DNA of 64,000 nucleotides from Flexilinea sp. (GTDB taxonomy: Bacteria > Chloroflexota > Anaerolineae > Anaerolineales > Anaerolineaceae): the NCBI GenBank assembly GCA_026645735.1, contig JAPKMT010000005.1, positions 1-64,000 of the forward strand. The letters are read 5' to 3'. The notes under the pieces were generated by a model. That model did no database searches, was not told where the DNA came from, and was given only the letters and a program-made list of their open reading frames with translations. Made by a program: the position numbers and the translations under genes. Positions 26,900-34,273 of this stretch are shown here, in pieces (the stretch's first letter is position 1; the number at the start of each line of letters is the position of its first letter).

Positions 26900-28243
26900 T
26901 TACCAGTTTGCCATTTCATCTTCACAGTTAGTCTGAAGGCTCTTTAATGCATCTTCGATCGACACAACACCGGACCAGGCGTTGGAAAGATCCTGGCACG
27001 CCATGTCTTCGATAATGCCGGCTGTCGGAGGCAGGTTCTTTCCATATTTACCGACGATATCAACCATGTATCCAAAATCAGGCCGTTGTTCTGACATCGC
27101 TGACAAAACTGTTGTATGAGGAGGAATTCCACCTGCTTCACCATACAGTTTGGCAGCTTCTTCTGTATATAACCAGGCTATCCAGCGGGCAGCTTCTTCC
27201 TTATGGTTGCTGAATTTACTGATACCGACACCCAATGTATGGTTATATGCAAATCGACCATTCGGTCCTGCTGGCGGAGCTACAACAGCAATTTTGCCAT
27301 GAATCGGAGATTCAGCTGCATCTAATGTGGCATAAGCTGCATTCCAGTGAACGGAGAGGGCAACCTGTCCAGCCATCAGCGCTTCATTATCTTCTGCATA
27401 TTCACCTGTCACTGAGCTTGGAGGAGTTAATCCCTTCTCAAAGCTTGCTTTCCAGATTTCGAGTGCTTTCACAGCAGCTTCATTATCGAAGGAGACCTTT
27501 CCATCAGCATCAAACCAGTCACCGCCAAAGCCCCAGTAGCAGTTTGTCCAAAGGAACGCCGTCGGTCCCATTACTTTACCATGCGTAAAGTTACCATACT
27601 CAGTCGGAGAATCCGGATTATATTTCTTTGTGAAGAAGAAGGATGTGGCAAGATAATCTTCCCATGTCCATTCATCAGGATTCTTGGGTGTCATTTCAAC
27701 GCCCATCTGTTCCAGACTGATTTTCTTGAAGGTTTCTTGCCAGGCAGGATCTGAAAGCAGTTGGTCGATAAGATCGGAACGATAGTAGAGGAAGTGAGCC
27801 GACATATCCATCGGGACACCATATAATGTTCCATCCAATCCGCGGAAGCCATCTACTGCTGCTTTAATTCTTCCGGAAGTATCAGAACCCCAAATGTTTA
27901 CTTCAGGATTATCCAGGAATGGTTGCAGTGGTTCCATAAAGGTATAATATTTACCCAGCCAGCGCGAAGCCGTGAAGAAAAGGTCGACGTCGGAGGATCC
28001 TGCAGTCATCAATGCTTCCTGTTTCAACATAATCTGATCGCGGCCAAATAGTTCCTGTTCCACCTTGAATCCGGCTTTTTCAGCAAGATTTGTGTTGAAG
28101 TAATCGAGAAGGACCTGCATCGCATCGGATTCCGGTCCGGGCCAATAAACCATGCGGACGGTATATAAATCGTCTGCAGCAGAAACGGTAATGACAGATG
28201 CCAAAAGCACTGCCAAAATTAGGAAAATAACTGATTTCTTCAT
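26900..28243 (-). CDS. ABC transporter extracellular sugar-binding protein
   Basis: A 447-residue family-1 solute-binding protein. It has a signal peptide (about 1-22, ending SAADD) without a lipobox cysteine, so anchoring is unclear for a single-membrane cell. The body has the two-lobe MalE-like plan, including YGVPMDMSAHFLYYRSDLID (about 116-135) and a C-terminal PPHTTVLS region. GTAAAGGAG precedes the ATG. It lies downstream of the GntR gene and upstream of the two permeases, and probably binds the amino sugar taken up by the system. Confidence 0.92.
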   Translation of the reverse strand: MKKSVIFLILAVLLASVITVSAADDLYTVRMVYWPGPESDAMQVLLDYFNTNLAEKAGFKVEQELFGRDQIMLKQEALMTAGSSDVDLFFTASRWLGKYYTFMEPLQPFLDNPEVNIWGSDTSGRIKAAVDGFRGLDGTLYGVPMDMSAHFLYYRSDLIDQLLSDPAWQETFKKISLEQMGVEMTPKNPDEWTWEDYLATSFFFTKKYNPDSPTEYGNFTHGKVMGPTAFLWTNCYWGFGGDWFDADGKVSFDNEAAVKALEIWKASFEKGLTPPSSVTGEYAEDNEALMAGQVALSVHWNAAYATLDAAESPIHGKIAVVAPPAGPNGRFAYNHTLGVGISKFSNHKEEAARWIAWLYTEEAAKLYGEAGGIPPHTTVLSAMSEQRPDFGYMVDIVGKYGKNLPPTAGIIEDMACQDLSNAWSGVVSIEDALKSLQTNCEDEMANW

Positions 28244-28301
28244 TTCTTTCTCCTTTACAAAAATCCCGGATTTATTAAATAGAAAATCGTCCGGGTTGTT
28301 T

Positions 28302-29027
28302 CTAATCCTCCCATCGAAATCGCAGCGGGAAATCCCGCGTATAAAACGAATGGGTATACTCCATAATTTGCTGTGCTTTTCCCCACACCGAAAAGAAAAC
28401 CTCCGATAAAGGCGTACCTTCGATTATCGCATACCGTTCATATTCTTTAACAGTGGAAATATATGGCAAAATAATCGATTGTGTAAAAAGTCGTTTCACA
28501 TGATATTTATTAAATAGGAATTGATAGAGAGAGGTTTTAGGATCATACTCGTCAGAAAGTGCAGGATATAATCCCAAAGGAAGATATGCTGTTTCAAAGG
28601 CTACACTTTTTTGTTCGATTTTACGGATTCGCTCCACCTGGTAATAACGATTATCCGGATAATTATCTTTAGAAAAATTTAGTTTTTTAATGAAATAATT
28701 TGGCAAGTCATCGATGATGCCTGTATTGACTACTTCGTTGGATGTTTCCAAACCCAATTTTTGACAACGTTCTGTAAATCCGCCAAAACCAAATGTATTC
28801 ATCTGTGGATAAGGAGAAACAAAGGTCCCAATTCCATGTCTGCGATAAATGAGCCCTTTTCGCTCCATCTCGCTGAGAGCTCTGCGAATTGTCAATCTGC
28901 TGACTTGGTATTTTTCCACCAGTTCATTTTCAGAAGGCAACTTCTCACGAGGCGAGTATTTTCCTGCAATGATGTGTGATTCCAAATCATCTGCAACCTG
29001 AAAATATATCGGGGAATGTCCTTCCAT
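28302..29027 (-). CDS. GntR/HutC family transcriptional regulator
   Basis: A 241-residue protein with an N-terminal winged helix (about 10-75: KLPSENELVEKYQVSRLTIRRALSEMERKGLI) and a C-terminal UTRA ligand-binding domain (about 95-235). HutC/YvoA-type members sense sugar phosphates, for example GlcNAc-6-phosphate. I start at the ATG at 29027 with AAAGAGG 5 bases upstream. A perfect inverted repeat lies just upstream (29045-29070). It heads the amino-sugar operon and is the likely repressor. Confidence 0.9.
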   Translation of the reverse strand: MEGHSPIYFQVADDLESHIIAGKYSPREKLPSENELVEKYQVSRLTIRRALSEMERKGLIYRRHGIGTFVSPYPQMNTFGFGGFTERCQKLGLETSNEVVNTGIIDDLPNYFIKKLNFSKDNYPDNRYYQVERIRKIEQKSVAFETAYLPLGLYPALSDEYDPKTSLYQFLFNKYHVKRLFTQSIILPYISTVKEYERYAIIEGTPLSEVFFSVWGKAQQIMEYTHSFYTRDFPLRFRWED

Positions 29028-29044
29028 TCTGCCTCTTTCTATCT

Positions 29045-29070
29045 GACTTGTTAACACATTATAACAAGTC
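29045..29070. promoter_or_regulatory. GntR operator candidate
   Basis: GACTTGTTA and TAACAAGTC form a perfect 9-bp inverted repeat with an 8-bp spacer, 18 bp upstream of the GntR start codon. The size and symmetry fit a HutC/YvoA-type dimer site, so autoregulation of the operon is inferred. Confidence 0.6.
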
Positions 29071-29159
29071 TAAATTTGATTCTCAAGGAAGTTCATCCTG
29101 TCTGTCAATGACATCTATCAATTTTTTTTATAACGTATAGGATCTCAACTGTTTTAAAT

Positions 29160-29210
29160 AAAGAAAGCGTATTTTCCTGAAGATTTTTACAGGAAAATAC
29201 GCTTTCTTTC
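29160..29210. terminator. terminator of the metY-metA operon
   Basis: A perfect 20-bp stem (AAAGAAAGCGTATTTTCCTG and its complement) with a 10-base loop, about 47 bp after the metA stop codon. T tracts flank both ends. Confidence 0.9.
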
Positions 29211-29256
29211 TGCTTGATCTGCGAAAGTCAGAACGGATCCATGTGTTCCACAGAGA

Positions 29257-30174
29257 TTAATGGATTGCTGTTATATCATAAGGAGTTTGCTGATAGACAT
29301 AATAATTCAGCCAGTTGCTAAAAAGTAAATTGGCATGACTGCGCCAATACATCATGGGAACAGCCTTTGGACTGTTGCCCGGGAAATAATTATCCGGGAT
29401 TTCCGGATGAAGCCCAAGTTTTTCATCTCGCTCATATTCTTTCGCCAGCGTCAGGCGGTCGTATTCAGTATGGCCTTGAATAAAGAATTGTCTTCCGTCT
29501 TTGCTGGCAGAGATCGCAACGCCGGCAATATCCGAAATTGCCAATAGTTCCAAATCACGGCAGTTTTCGATATCCGACTGACGGACTTCTGTATATCGGG
29601 AATGTGGCATATAAAATATCTCATCGAATCCTCGCATCAGAGGGTGGTTGTTTACTACGGGACGATGTGTGTAAATTCCAGATATTTTCGTATCACGGGG
29701 ATATTTATTTATTCCATAATGATGATAGAGAGCAGCCTGCGCGCCCCAACAAATATGCAGCGTTGAATAAACATTGGTTCGGGACCAATCCATCAATGTA
29801 CAGAGTTCTTCCCAATAATCGACATCTTCAAAAGCCAGGTTTTCAACCGGAGCACCTGTAATAATGAATCCGTCATATTTGTTACTTCGAACCTGTTTAA
29901 ATCCTTTATAAAAAAGCTTCAGATATTCTGGAGATGTATTTTTTGAAACATGCGTTACAGCCTGAAGAAATTCGATATCGACTTGCAGCGGTGTGTTACT
30001 CAACAATCGCAGAAGTTGCACTTCGGTTTCCATTTTCGTTGGCATTAAATTCAGTATTAAAATTTTCAGCGGCCGAATATCCTGATGGATTGCCCGCTGG
30101 CCATTCATCACAAAAATATTTTCATTCTCCAGCCTCTCAGCTGCCGGATGGTTATCAGGAATCGTTATAGGCAT
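29257..30174 (-). CDS. metA: homoserine O-acetyltransferase (MetA type)
   Basis: A 305-residue MetA-family acyltransferase of the class I glutamine-amidotransferase-like fold. The catalytic nucleophile is C142 (HICWGAQ) and the other triad residues are H235 and E237 (QGHTEYD). Residue 111, which decides acyl donor in this family, is glutamate (GAPVE111), the acetyl-CoA type; succinyl-CoA enzymes have glycine there. O-acetylhomoserine is the substrate of the MetY enzyme encoded just upstream, so the two genes form a two-step path to homocysteine by direct sulfhydrylation. Both are under the same attenuator-like leader. Confidence 0.92.
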   Translation of the reverse strand: MPITIPDNHPAAERLENENIFVMNGQRAIHQDIRPLKILILNLMPTKMETEVQLLRLLSNTPLQVDIEFLQAVTHVSKNTSPEYLKLFYKGFKQVRSNKYDGFIITGAPVENLAFEDVDYWEELCTLMDWSRTNVYSTLHICWGAQAALYHHYGINKYPRDTKISGIYTHRPVVNNHPLMRGFDEIFYMPHSRYTEVRQSDIENCRDLELLAISDIAGVAISASKDGRQFFIQGHTEYDRLTLAKEYERDEKLGLHPEIPDNYFPGNSPKAVPMMYWRSHANLLFSNWLNYYVYQQTPYDITAIH

Positions 30175-30219
30175 CGAGTTCTTCCTCTCATTTTAGTATT
30201 ATCGATTTGACTAGTCACT

Positions 30220-31500
30220 TTAAAATGCCTGTTCCAAATCTGCGAGCAAATCATCGATGTGTTCTGTTCCGATGGAAAGACGGATGGTGTTCGGCTGAAT
30301 ACCCTGTTCCAGCAATTCGGATTCATTCAACTGGGAATGGGTAGTACTTGCAGGATGGATCACAAGACTTTTTAAATCTGCAACGTTTGCCAGCAGAGAA
30401 AATATTTTCAGACGATCAATAAACGACATAGCTTCTTCAGCGCCACCGCGGATATTGAACGTAAAGATGGAAGCCCCGCCTTTTGGAAAATAACGCTGAT
30501 AAAGCTTATGGTTGGGATGTGCTTCCAACGACGGATGATTGACACTTTCGACTTTGGGATGAGTTTTGAGATAATTCACAATTTTCAGTGCATTTTCAAC
30601 GTGTCGCTCCACACGTAAACTCAGTGTCTCCAAACCCTGCAGAAAAATAAAAGCATGGACTGGGGCAATCGCTGCTCCGGTATCTCGAAGAATAATCGCA
30701 CGCGCCTTGGTAATATATGCCAAAGAACCGGCTGCTTTTGTAAAACTGAGTCCATGATAGCTGGGATTTGGTTCGGTTAATGATGGGAATTTACCGCTTT
30801 CCTCCCAATCGAACTTACCACTATCTATGATGACTCCCCCAATGGCAGTGCCATGACCACCGATAAATTTCGTCGCAGAGTGAACAACGATGTCGGCTCC
30901 AAGTTCAATCGGACGAAGAAGATATGGTGTCGCAAAAGTGTTGTCGACGATCAACGGGATTTTGTGTAAATGAGCAATTTTTGCCGTCTTTTCAATATCA
31001 ATAAGCGTAGCATTTGGATTTCCGATCGTTTCTACAAAAATTGCTTTCGTGTTTGCGTTAATGGCTTTTTCAAAACTTCCTTCTTCATCCGCATTAACAA
31101 ATGAGGTTTTAATCCCGTAATCCGGCAGTGTATTGGCAAGCAAATTATATGTCCCGCCATAAATTGTTTTTGCTGAGACGATGTGATCTCCAGCTTTACA
31201 GATATTCAAAAAAGCATAATAGACGGCCGCAGCGCCGGATGCAACAGCCAACGCTCCGACACCGCCTTCAAGCGCTGCAATCCGTTTTTCAAAAATTTCC
31301 TGCGTCGTGTTGGTTAATCGGCCGTAAATGTTGCCAGGTTCTGAAAGGCTGAATCTTGCTGCAGCCTGAGCGGTATTTTTAAAGACATAGGATGTGGTTT
31401 GGTAGATCGGCACTGTACGTGCATCGGACGCCGGGTCTGGTTCCTCCTGACCAATGTGCAGCTGTTTTGTTTCAAATTTCCATTCATTCAATGCGGCCAT
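30220..31500 (-). CDS. metY: O-acetylhomoserine sulfhydrylase
   Basis: A 426-residue PLP enzyme of the Cys/Met gamma family. The PLP lysine is in SATKFIGGHGTAIGG (K about 206). The family motifs NIYGRLTNTT (about 57-66) and VDNTFATPYLLRPIELGADIVVHS are present. It makes homocysteine from O-acetylhomoserine and sulfide. I start at the ATG at 31500, 5 bases after GAGGAAAA; an open reading upstream crosses the leader terminator region and is not the start. It is the first gene of metY-metA, behind a 276-base leader. Confidence 0.93.
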   Translation of the reverse strand: MAALNEWKFETKQLHIGQEEPDPASDARTVPIYQTTSYVFKNTAQAAARFSLSEPGNIYGRLTNTTQEIFEKRIAALEGGVGALAVASGAAAVYYAFLNICKAGDHIVSAKTIYGGTYNLLANTLPDYGIKTSFVNADEEGSFEKAINANTKAIFVETIGNPNATLIDIEKTAKIAHLHKIPLIVDNTFATPYLLRPIELGADIVVHSATKFIGGHGTAIGGVIIDSGKFDWEESGKFPSLTEPNPSYHGLSFTKAAGSLAYITKARAIILRDTGAAIAPVHAFIFLQGLETLSLRVERHVENALKIVNYLKTHPKVESVNHPSLEAHPNHKLYQRYFPKGGASIFTFNIRGGAEEAMSFIDRLKIFSLLANVADLKSLVIHPASTTHSQLNESELLEQGIQPNTIRLSIGTEHIDDLLADLEQAF

Positions 31501-31552
31501 AGTATTTTTCCTCTTTTTCTGTAATTCATAAAATACGATTCGACACAGGATG

Positions 31553-31595
31553 GGCAAAAAAAAACAGAATCCTTCTTTTTTGGAGGATTCCGTTC
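31553..31595 (-). terminator. attenuator terminator in the metY leader
   Basis: On the minus strand GGAATCCTCC (31591-31582, segment 3) is followed by GAAGGATTC (31575-31567, segment 4) and nine T residues (31564-31556). The GAATCC(T)/GGATTC pairing gives an intrinsic terminator 55 bp upstream of metY. Its left arm also pairs perfectly with the upstream GGAGGATTCC (31650-31641). Confidence 0.85.
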
Positions 31596-31625
31596 ATTGA
31601 ATAATACCATCTATCCCATCTTAAC

Positions 31626-31736
31626 AGGTAATTTCAGAATGGAATCCTCCCGCGCATATCCATAGGCAGTGATACCATCATTTTCTTTTGAAAATCATTC
31701 AAGAATAAATGACTTGGAAACATTCCAGAATTACCT
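31626..31736 (-). promoter_or_regulatory. attenuator segments 1 and 2 of the metY leader
   Basis: Segment 1 (AGGTAATT at 31736-31729 plus TGGAAT just after) lies in codons 2-8 of the leader peptide. It can pair with ATTCCA and AATTACCT (31626-31633) around the leader stop codon, which would sequester segment 2. Segment 2 (GGAGGATTCC, 31650-31641, leader codons 31-34) pairs perfectly over 10 bp with segment 3 of the terminator. A ribosome paused at Met codons 21-22 leaves segment 2 free (antitermination). One that reaches the stop codon covers it (termination). Confidence 0.75.
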
Positions 31737-31741
31737 TTCAT
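31634..31741 (-). CDS. methionine-rich leader peptide of metY-metA
   Basis: A 35-codon reading frame too short for routine gene calling. It begins with ATG at 31741 and ends with TGA at 31636-31634. Beyond the start codon it has Met at positions 7, 21, 22, 27 and 29, five in 34 residues against roughly one expected. Codons 20-29 read K-M-M-V-S-L-P-M-D-M. A modest ribosome site (TAAGG) lies about 10 bases upstream. The transcription start is predicted near 31776, so the peptide is near the 5' end of the message. The frame contains attenuator segments 1 and 2. By analogy with trp, his and leu leaders, scarcity of charged Met-tRNA would stall the ribosome here and allow readthrough into metY. 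Confidence 0.75.
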   Translation of the reverse strand: MKGNSGMFPSHLFLNDFQKKMMVSLPMDMRGRIPF

Positions 31742-31783
31742 TTGTGTCGAACCTTAGTTGTCCAGACTTTAACCGATATAAGG

Positions 31784-31811
31784 ATTATATAAGACAGCTT
31801 CCCATTGTCAA
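31784..31811 (-). promoter_or_regulatory. metY-metA promoter
   Basis: TTGACA (31811-31806) and TATAAT (31789-31784), both perfect sigma-70 consensus, are 16 bp apart on the minus strand. Transcription should start near 31776, giving a leader of about 276 bases. Confidence 0.85.
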
Positions 31812-31885
31812 GGGCAAAAATTTAGAATATGAGGTTCCTGATTAAATCCATCTGCTATTCGAAACACCGAGAGGATAATTTGTTG

Positions 31886-31903
31886 CAGCGATTCGAAATA
31901 TGG
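31886..31903. repeat. solo MITE end
   Basis: CAGCGATTCGAAATATGG is a family end without a partner. A second, degenerate copy (CTGCTATTCGAAAC) lies about 35 bp to the left. There is no hairpin between them. Confidence 0.5.
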
Positions 31904-31954
31904 TAAAAAATAAATGGGTCGTTGGCTGTAAATCAAAAACTGTTTTATGAAATT

Positions 31955-32500
31955 TTACAATTTTTCATTTTCGCCTGTAACACGATCTGTATGAGAATCA
32001 CAGGGTACAATCACTTCAGGCTGGTGATCAATACGAACATGCATAAAACCATCCTGATCTGACCAAGAACAGGCAAAAAAGAGAGCATCCCCTGGCATCC
32101 AGCTGCGAATTCGCGGGAAATAACAGGGAATATCCGGCACTACATCCAACTGCCCGACTTGATCCGCCGGTATCCAATGCAAGCTGCCCTCATCCGATTC
32201 GCTGAGAAAATCGGGTTTCTGATCCAGGAATGCTTTGAATATCGATACTTGAATTCCGCAAGTTTCTTTTTCATCTACATGAAGGACGCCGCATAAATAC
32301 AAAGCCTCCATGCGAATGCCGCTTTCTTCCAGGAGTTCTCTTCTGGCAGACTCGTGGATTGTTTCGCCGCGTTCGATATGACCGCCAATCCCGTTGTAAT
32401 AATTCGGGAAAAACCTCTTTTTCGGAGATCCTTTTAACAACAAAACTTGATTTTTGCAGAAAACAAAAATCAAGTTTCTTGGGATTACTTGATAACGCAT
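31955..32500 (-). CDS. Nudix hydrolase
   Basis: A 181-residue protein with a complete Nudix box, GGHIERGETIHESARRELLE followed by ESGI (about 39-62), which binds the catalytic metal. The N-terminal half resembles MutT/8-oxo-dGTP-type hydrolases, but substrate cannot be told from the motif. The C-terminal 60 residues extend beyond the core domain. It follows the small Cys/Gly-rich membrane protein gene by 3 bp and is likely cotranscribed with it. Confidence 0.88.
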   Translation of the reverse strand: MRYQVIPRNLIFVFCKNQVLLLKGSPKKRFFPNYYNGIGGHIERGETIHESARRELLEESGIRMEALYLCGVLHVDEKETCGIQVSIFKAFLDQKPDFLSESDEGSLHWIPADQVGQLDVVPDIPCYFPRIRSWMPGDALFFACSWSDQDGFMHVRIDHQPEVIVPCDSHTDRVTGENEKL

Positions 32501-32503
32501 AAC

Positions 32504-32704
32504 TTAAAAACTGAATTGAGTGAAATCGGTGTTAAACAGAATTCCGATCACAATAATCACAAATACTATAACAAACACACATCCACAACCGCAACCAAAA
32601 CATCCATTGCCATACCCAAATCGCTTTTGAAACCAGTCATAAACCTGTTTCACCAGAAACAACTGGAACAATCCGCTAAAACATCCCTGCCTGTCATCGT
32701 TCAT
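32504..32704 (-). CDS. small Cys/Gly-rich membrane protein
   Basis: A 66-residue protein with a charged N-terminus, the cluster GCFGCGCGC (about 34-42) and one transmembrane segment (about 43-58). GGGGTGG precedes the ATG. I do not recognise it. The gene lies 3 bp upstream of the Nudix gene. The cysteines just outside the membrane segment might be lipidated or bind metal, but this is speculation. Because it is short it could be spurious, though the ribosome site and tight coupling support it. Confidence 0.5.
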   Translation of the reverse strand: MNDDRQGCFSGLFQLFLVKQVYDWFQKRFGYGNGCFGCGCGCVFVIVFVIIVIGILFNTDFTQFSF

Positions 32705-32871
32705 TAAACCACCCCATCAATAATTTAACTTTCCAAAAAGAACCGATATCGATTTTTTGTTGCCAACCAGGCTATGAAACGGACTTTTCAAAGGAAAATT
32801 TATTGCTGAGTCCATTCAGTTATGGACAGATTCCCATTTAATTAGTCCAAATAGATCCGGATTTTTGCAGA

Positions 32872-33948
32872 CTAACGAATATCCACAGTCAACGAATAAG
32901 CGGCCGGATTCATCTGACTGATAACTTCAATCAAATAATCTTGAGTAGCCGGCAATGACATACTCACTCCTGTCTGATATGCGGTTTGATCCAAATAAAC
33001 CGTACCTGTTCCTATTCCAGATATACGTAAAAACGCCTGGGGTGTTGCACCACTGTTTAAATTAACACTCATCATTTTGCCCGCTGCCGCATAAACTGAG
33101 TAGCTGACAACACTGTTGCTTCCAATGGAGCCGCTATAAGACTGCCAGTATGTATTAGCCGGGAATACAATCCGTGCAGGTATGATCACCTGGAAAGCAA
33201 AATCGGTACCTTGATCTAAACCAACAACGTCAATATTGTATGTTCCGGTTTTTGGCAGAACCATATTCCAATAGGTATATTTATTCGTCGCAGATAAATA
33301 TGAAAGCCCAATATTATCAGAGATTCCCAGAACAGCAGAATTCTTTGATGAGCGAATCATCACAATGAAATTTTGATTCGCCATTGCATAAAGATTATAT
33401 CGAATTGATCCGTTAGCCGGAACAAAACCGGAAATAATGGCTGAGGTTGTCCCGGGATTGAATTGAATTACTCCACCACTTTGTTGGAAATTGGGCTGGA
33501 TTGGCATGGGTTGAATCCATGGATTTAGATTTTGCTGAACCGGTGGGATAATCACCTGAAAAGCGTAATTTGTCCCGTGAACCGATCCGGAAGTTGGTCC
33601 ATAAACATCGATATAATAATATCCTGTATGAGGAAGAATCATACTCCAATAGGAACTGCAGCTCTGAGGATTCAAATACGCGTTTCCATAACCATCCGTG
33701 ATTCCAAGAATTGCTGTACCGGATTCTGACCCCAGGGAAACAATCATATTTTGTGATGCCATTGCATACAGTTGGTAACGGATCCGTGAGTTCTCCGGAA
33801 CATAACCTGACTGCCAGGATGAAATTTCACCAGTATTAAATTGGATCGACAGCGGTGTCGAAGTATCCACTCCTTCTGTTTTTTGAACTGCAAAAAAACA
33901 AAAAACAAAAAGAAAAGTACCTAATAAAAAAATACTTTTTGATTTCAT
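32872..33948 (-). CDS. secreted protein with three PPC-like beta domains
   Basis: A 358-residue protein with a signal peptide (about 1-26) and three tandem repeats of about 105 residues. Each has (I/V)RY(Q/N)LYAMA.QN.IV, a Y.....Y(W/S) element and TG.Y.IDV, the pattern of bacterial pre-peptidase C-terminal (PPC) or similar beta-sandwich domains. The third repeat ends in DYLIEVISQMNPAAYSL. The C-terminal domain of the lipoprotein encoded upstream (34274-35947) is related (DYLIEIRSENEPVSYAV). The protein is probably extracellular and may bind carbohydrate or protein. No catalytic motif is seen. Confidence 0.7.
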   Translation of the reverse strand: MKSKSIFLLGTFLFVFCFFAVQKTEGVDTSTPLSIQFNTGEISSWQSGYVPENSRIRYQLYAMASQNMIVSLGSESGTAILGITDGYGNAYLNPQSCSSYWSMILPHTGYYYIDVYGPTSGSVHGTNYAFQVIIPPVQQNLNPWIQPMPIQPNFQQSGGVIQFNPGTTSAIISGFVPANGSIRYNLYAMANQNFIVMIRSSKNSAVLGISDNIGLSYLSATNKYTYWNMVLPKTGTYNIDVVGLDQGTDFAFQVIIPARIVFPANTYWQSYSGSIGSNSVVSYSVYAAAGKMMSVNLNSGATPQAFLRISGIGTGTVYLDQTAYQTGVSMSLPATQDYLIEVISQMNPAAYSLTVDIR

Positions 33949-34273
33949 CAGATGCTCCCTTAATCCTAGAAATTTTTTTTATCGTCAACCTGTTCAAATT
34001 TCTTTCCAAACCTCAGATCTTAATCATTCATCGAATCCATTAAAACTGGAATTTTTTTTATTATCGCCATTTCTCGAAATAACAGGCTGTTTTTTAGCAG
34101 CAATTCCAATTATGGAAAGGAATAACTGGAATTGCTGGTTTTTTAGACCAGTTGAAAAAATCGTTAATAATATAACGTTCAATTCAAAGAATCGATTCAG
34201 AATTATAAGGTTTTTGCCGTTATTTGCAATTTTTTGTATCATCCAAAAAAAAGCAGTTGCAGAAAAATCACTA
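33949..34273. other. 325-bp intergenic region with an inverted repeat
   Basis: No gene seen. CAGCAATTCCAATTAT (34098-34113) and its near complement AATAACTGGAATTGCTG (34121-34137) form a short hairpin followed on the plus strand by GTTTTTT. The arms resemble MITE ends (one base off CAGCAATTCGAATTAT), so it may be a collapsed copy. The rest is AT-rich. Confidence 0.5.

Noticed and set aside
31501-31776. SAM riboswitch or T-box in the metY leader
   Set aside because: The SAM-I core (GGGACTGGCC-type and GGCAACC motifs) and the T-box TGGNACC motif are absent. The leader frame and segment pairing explain the layout better.
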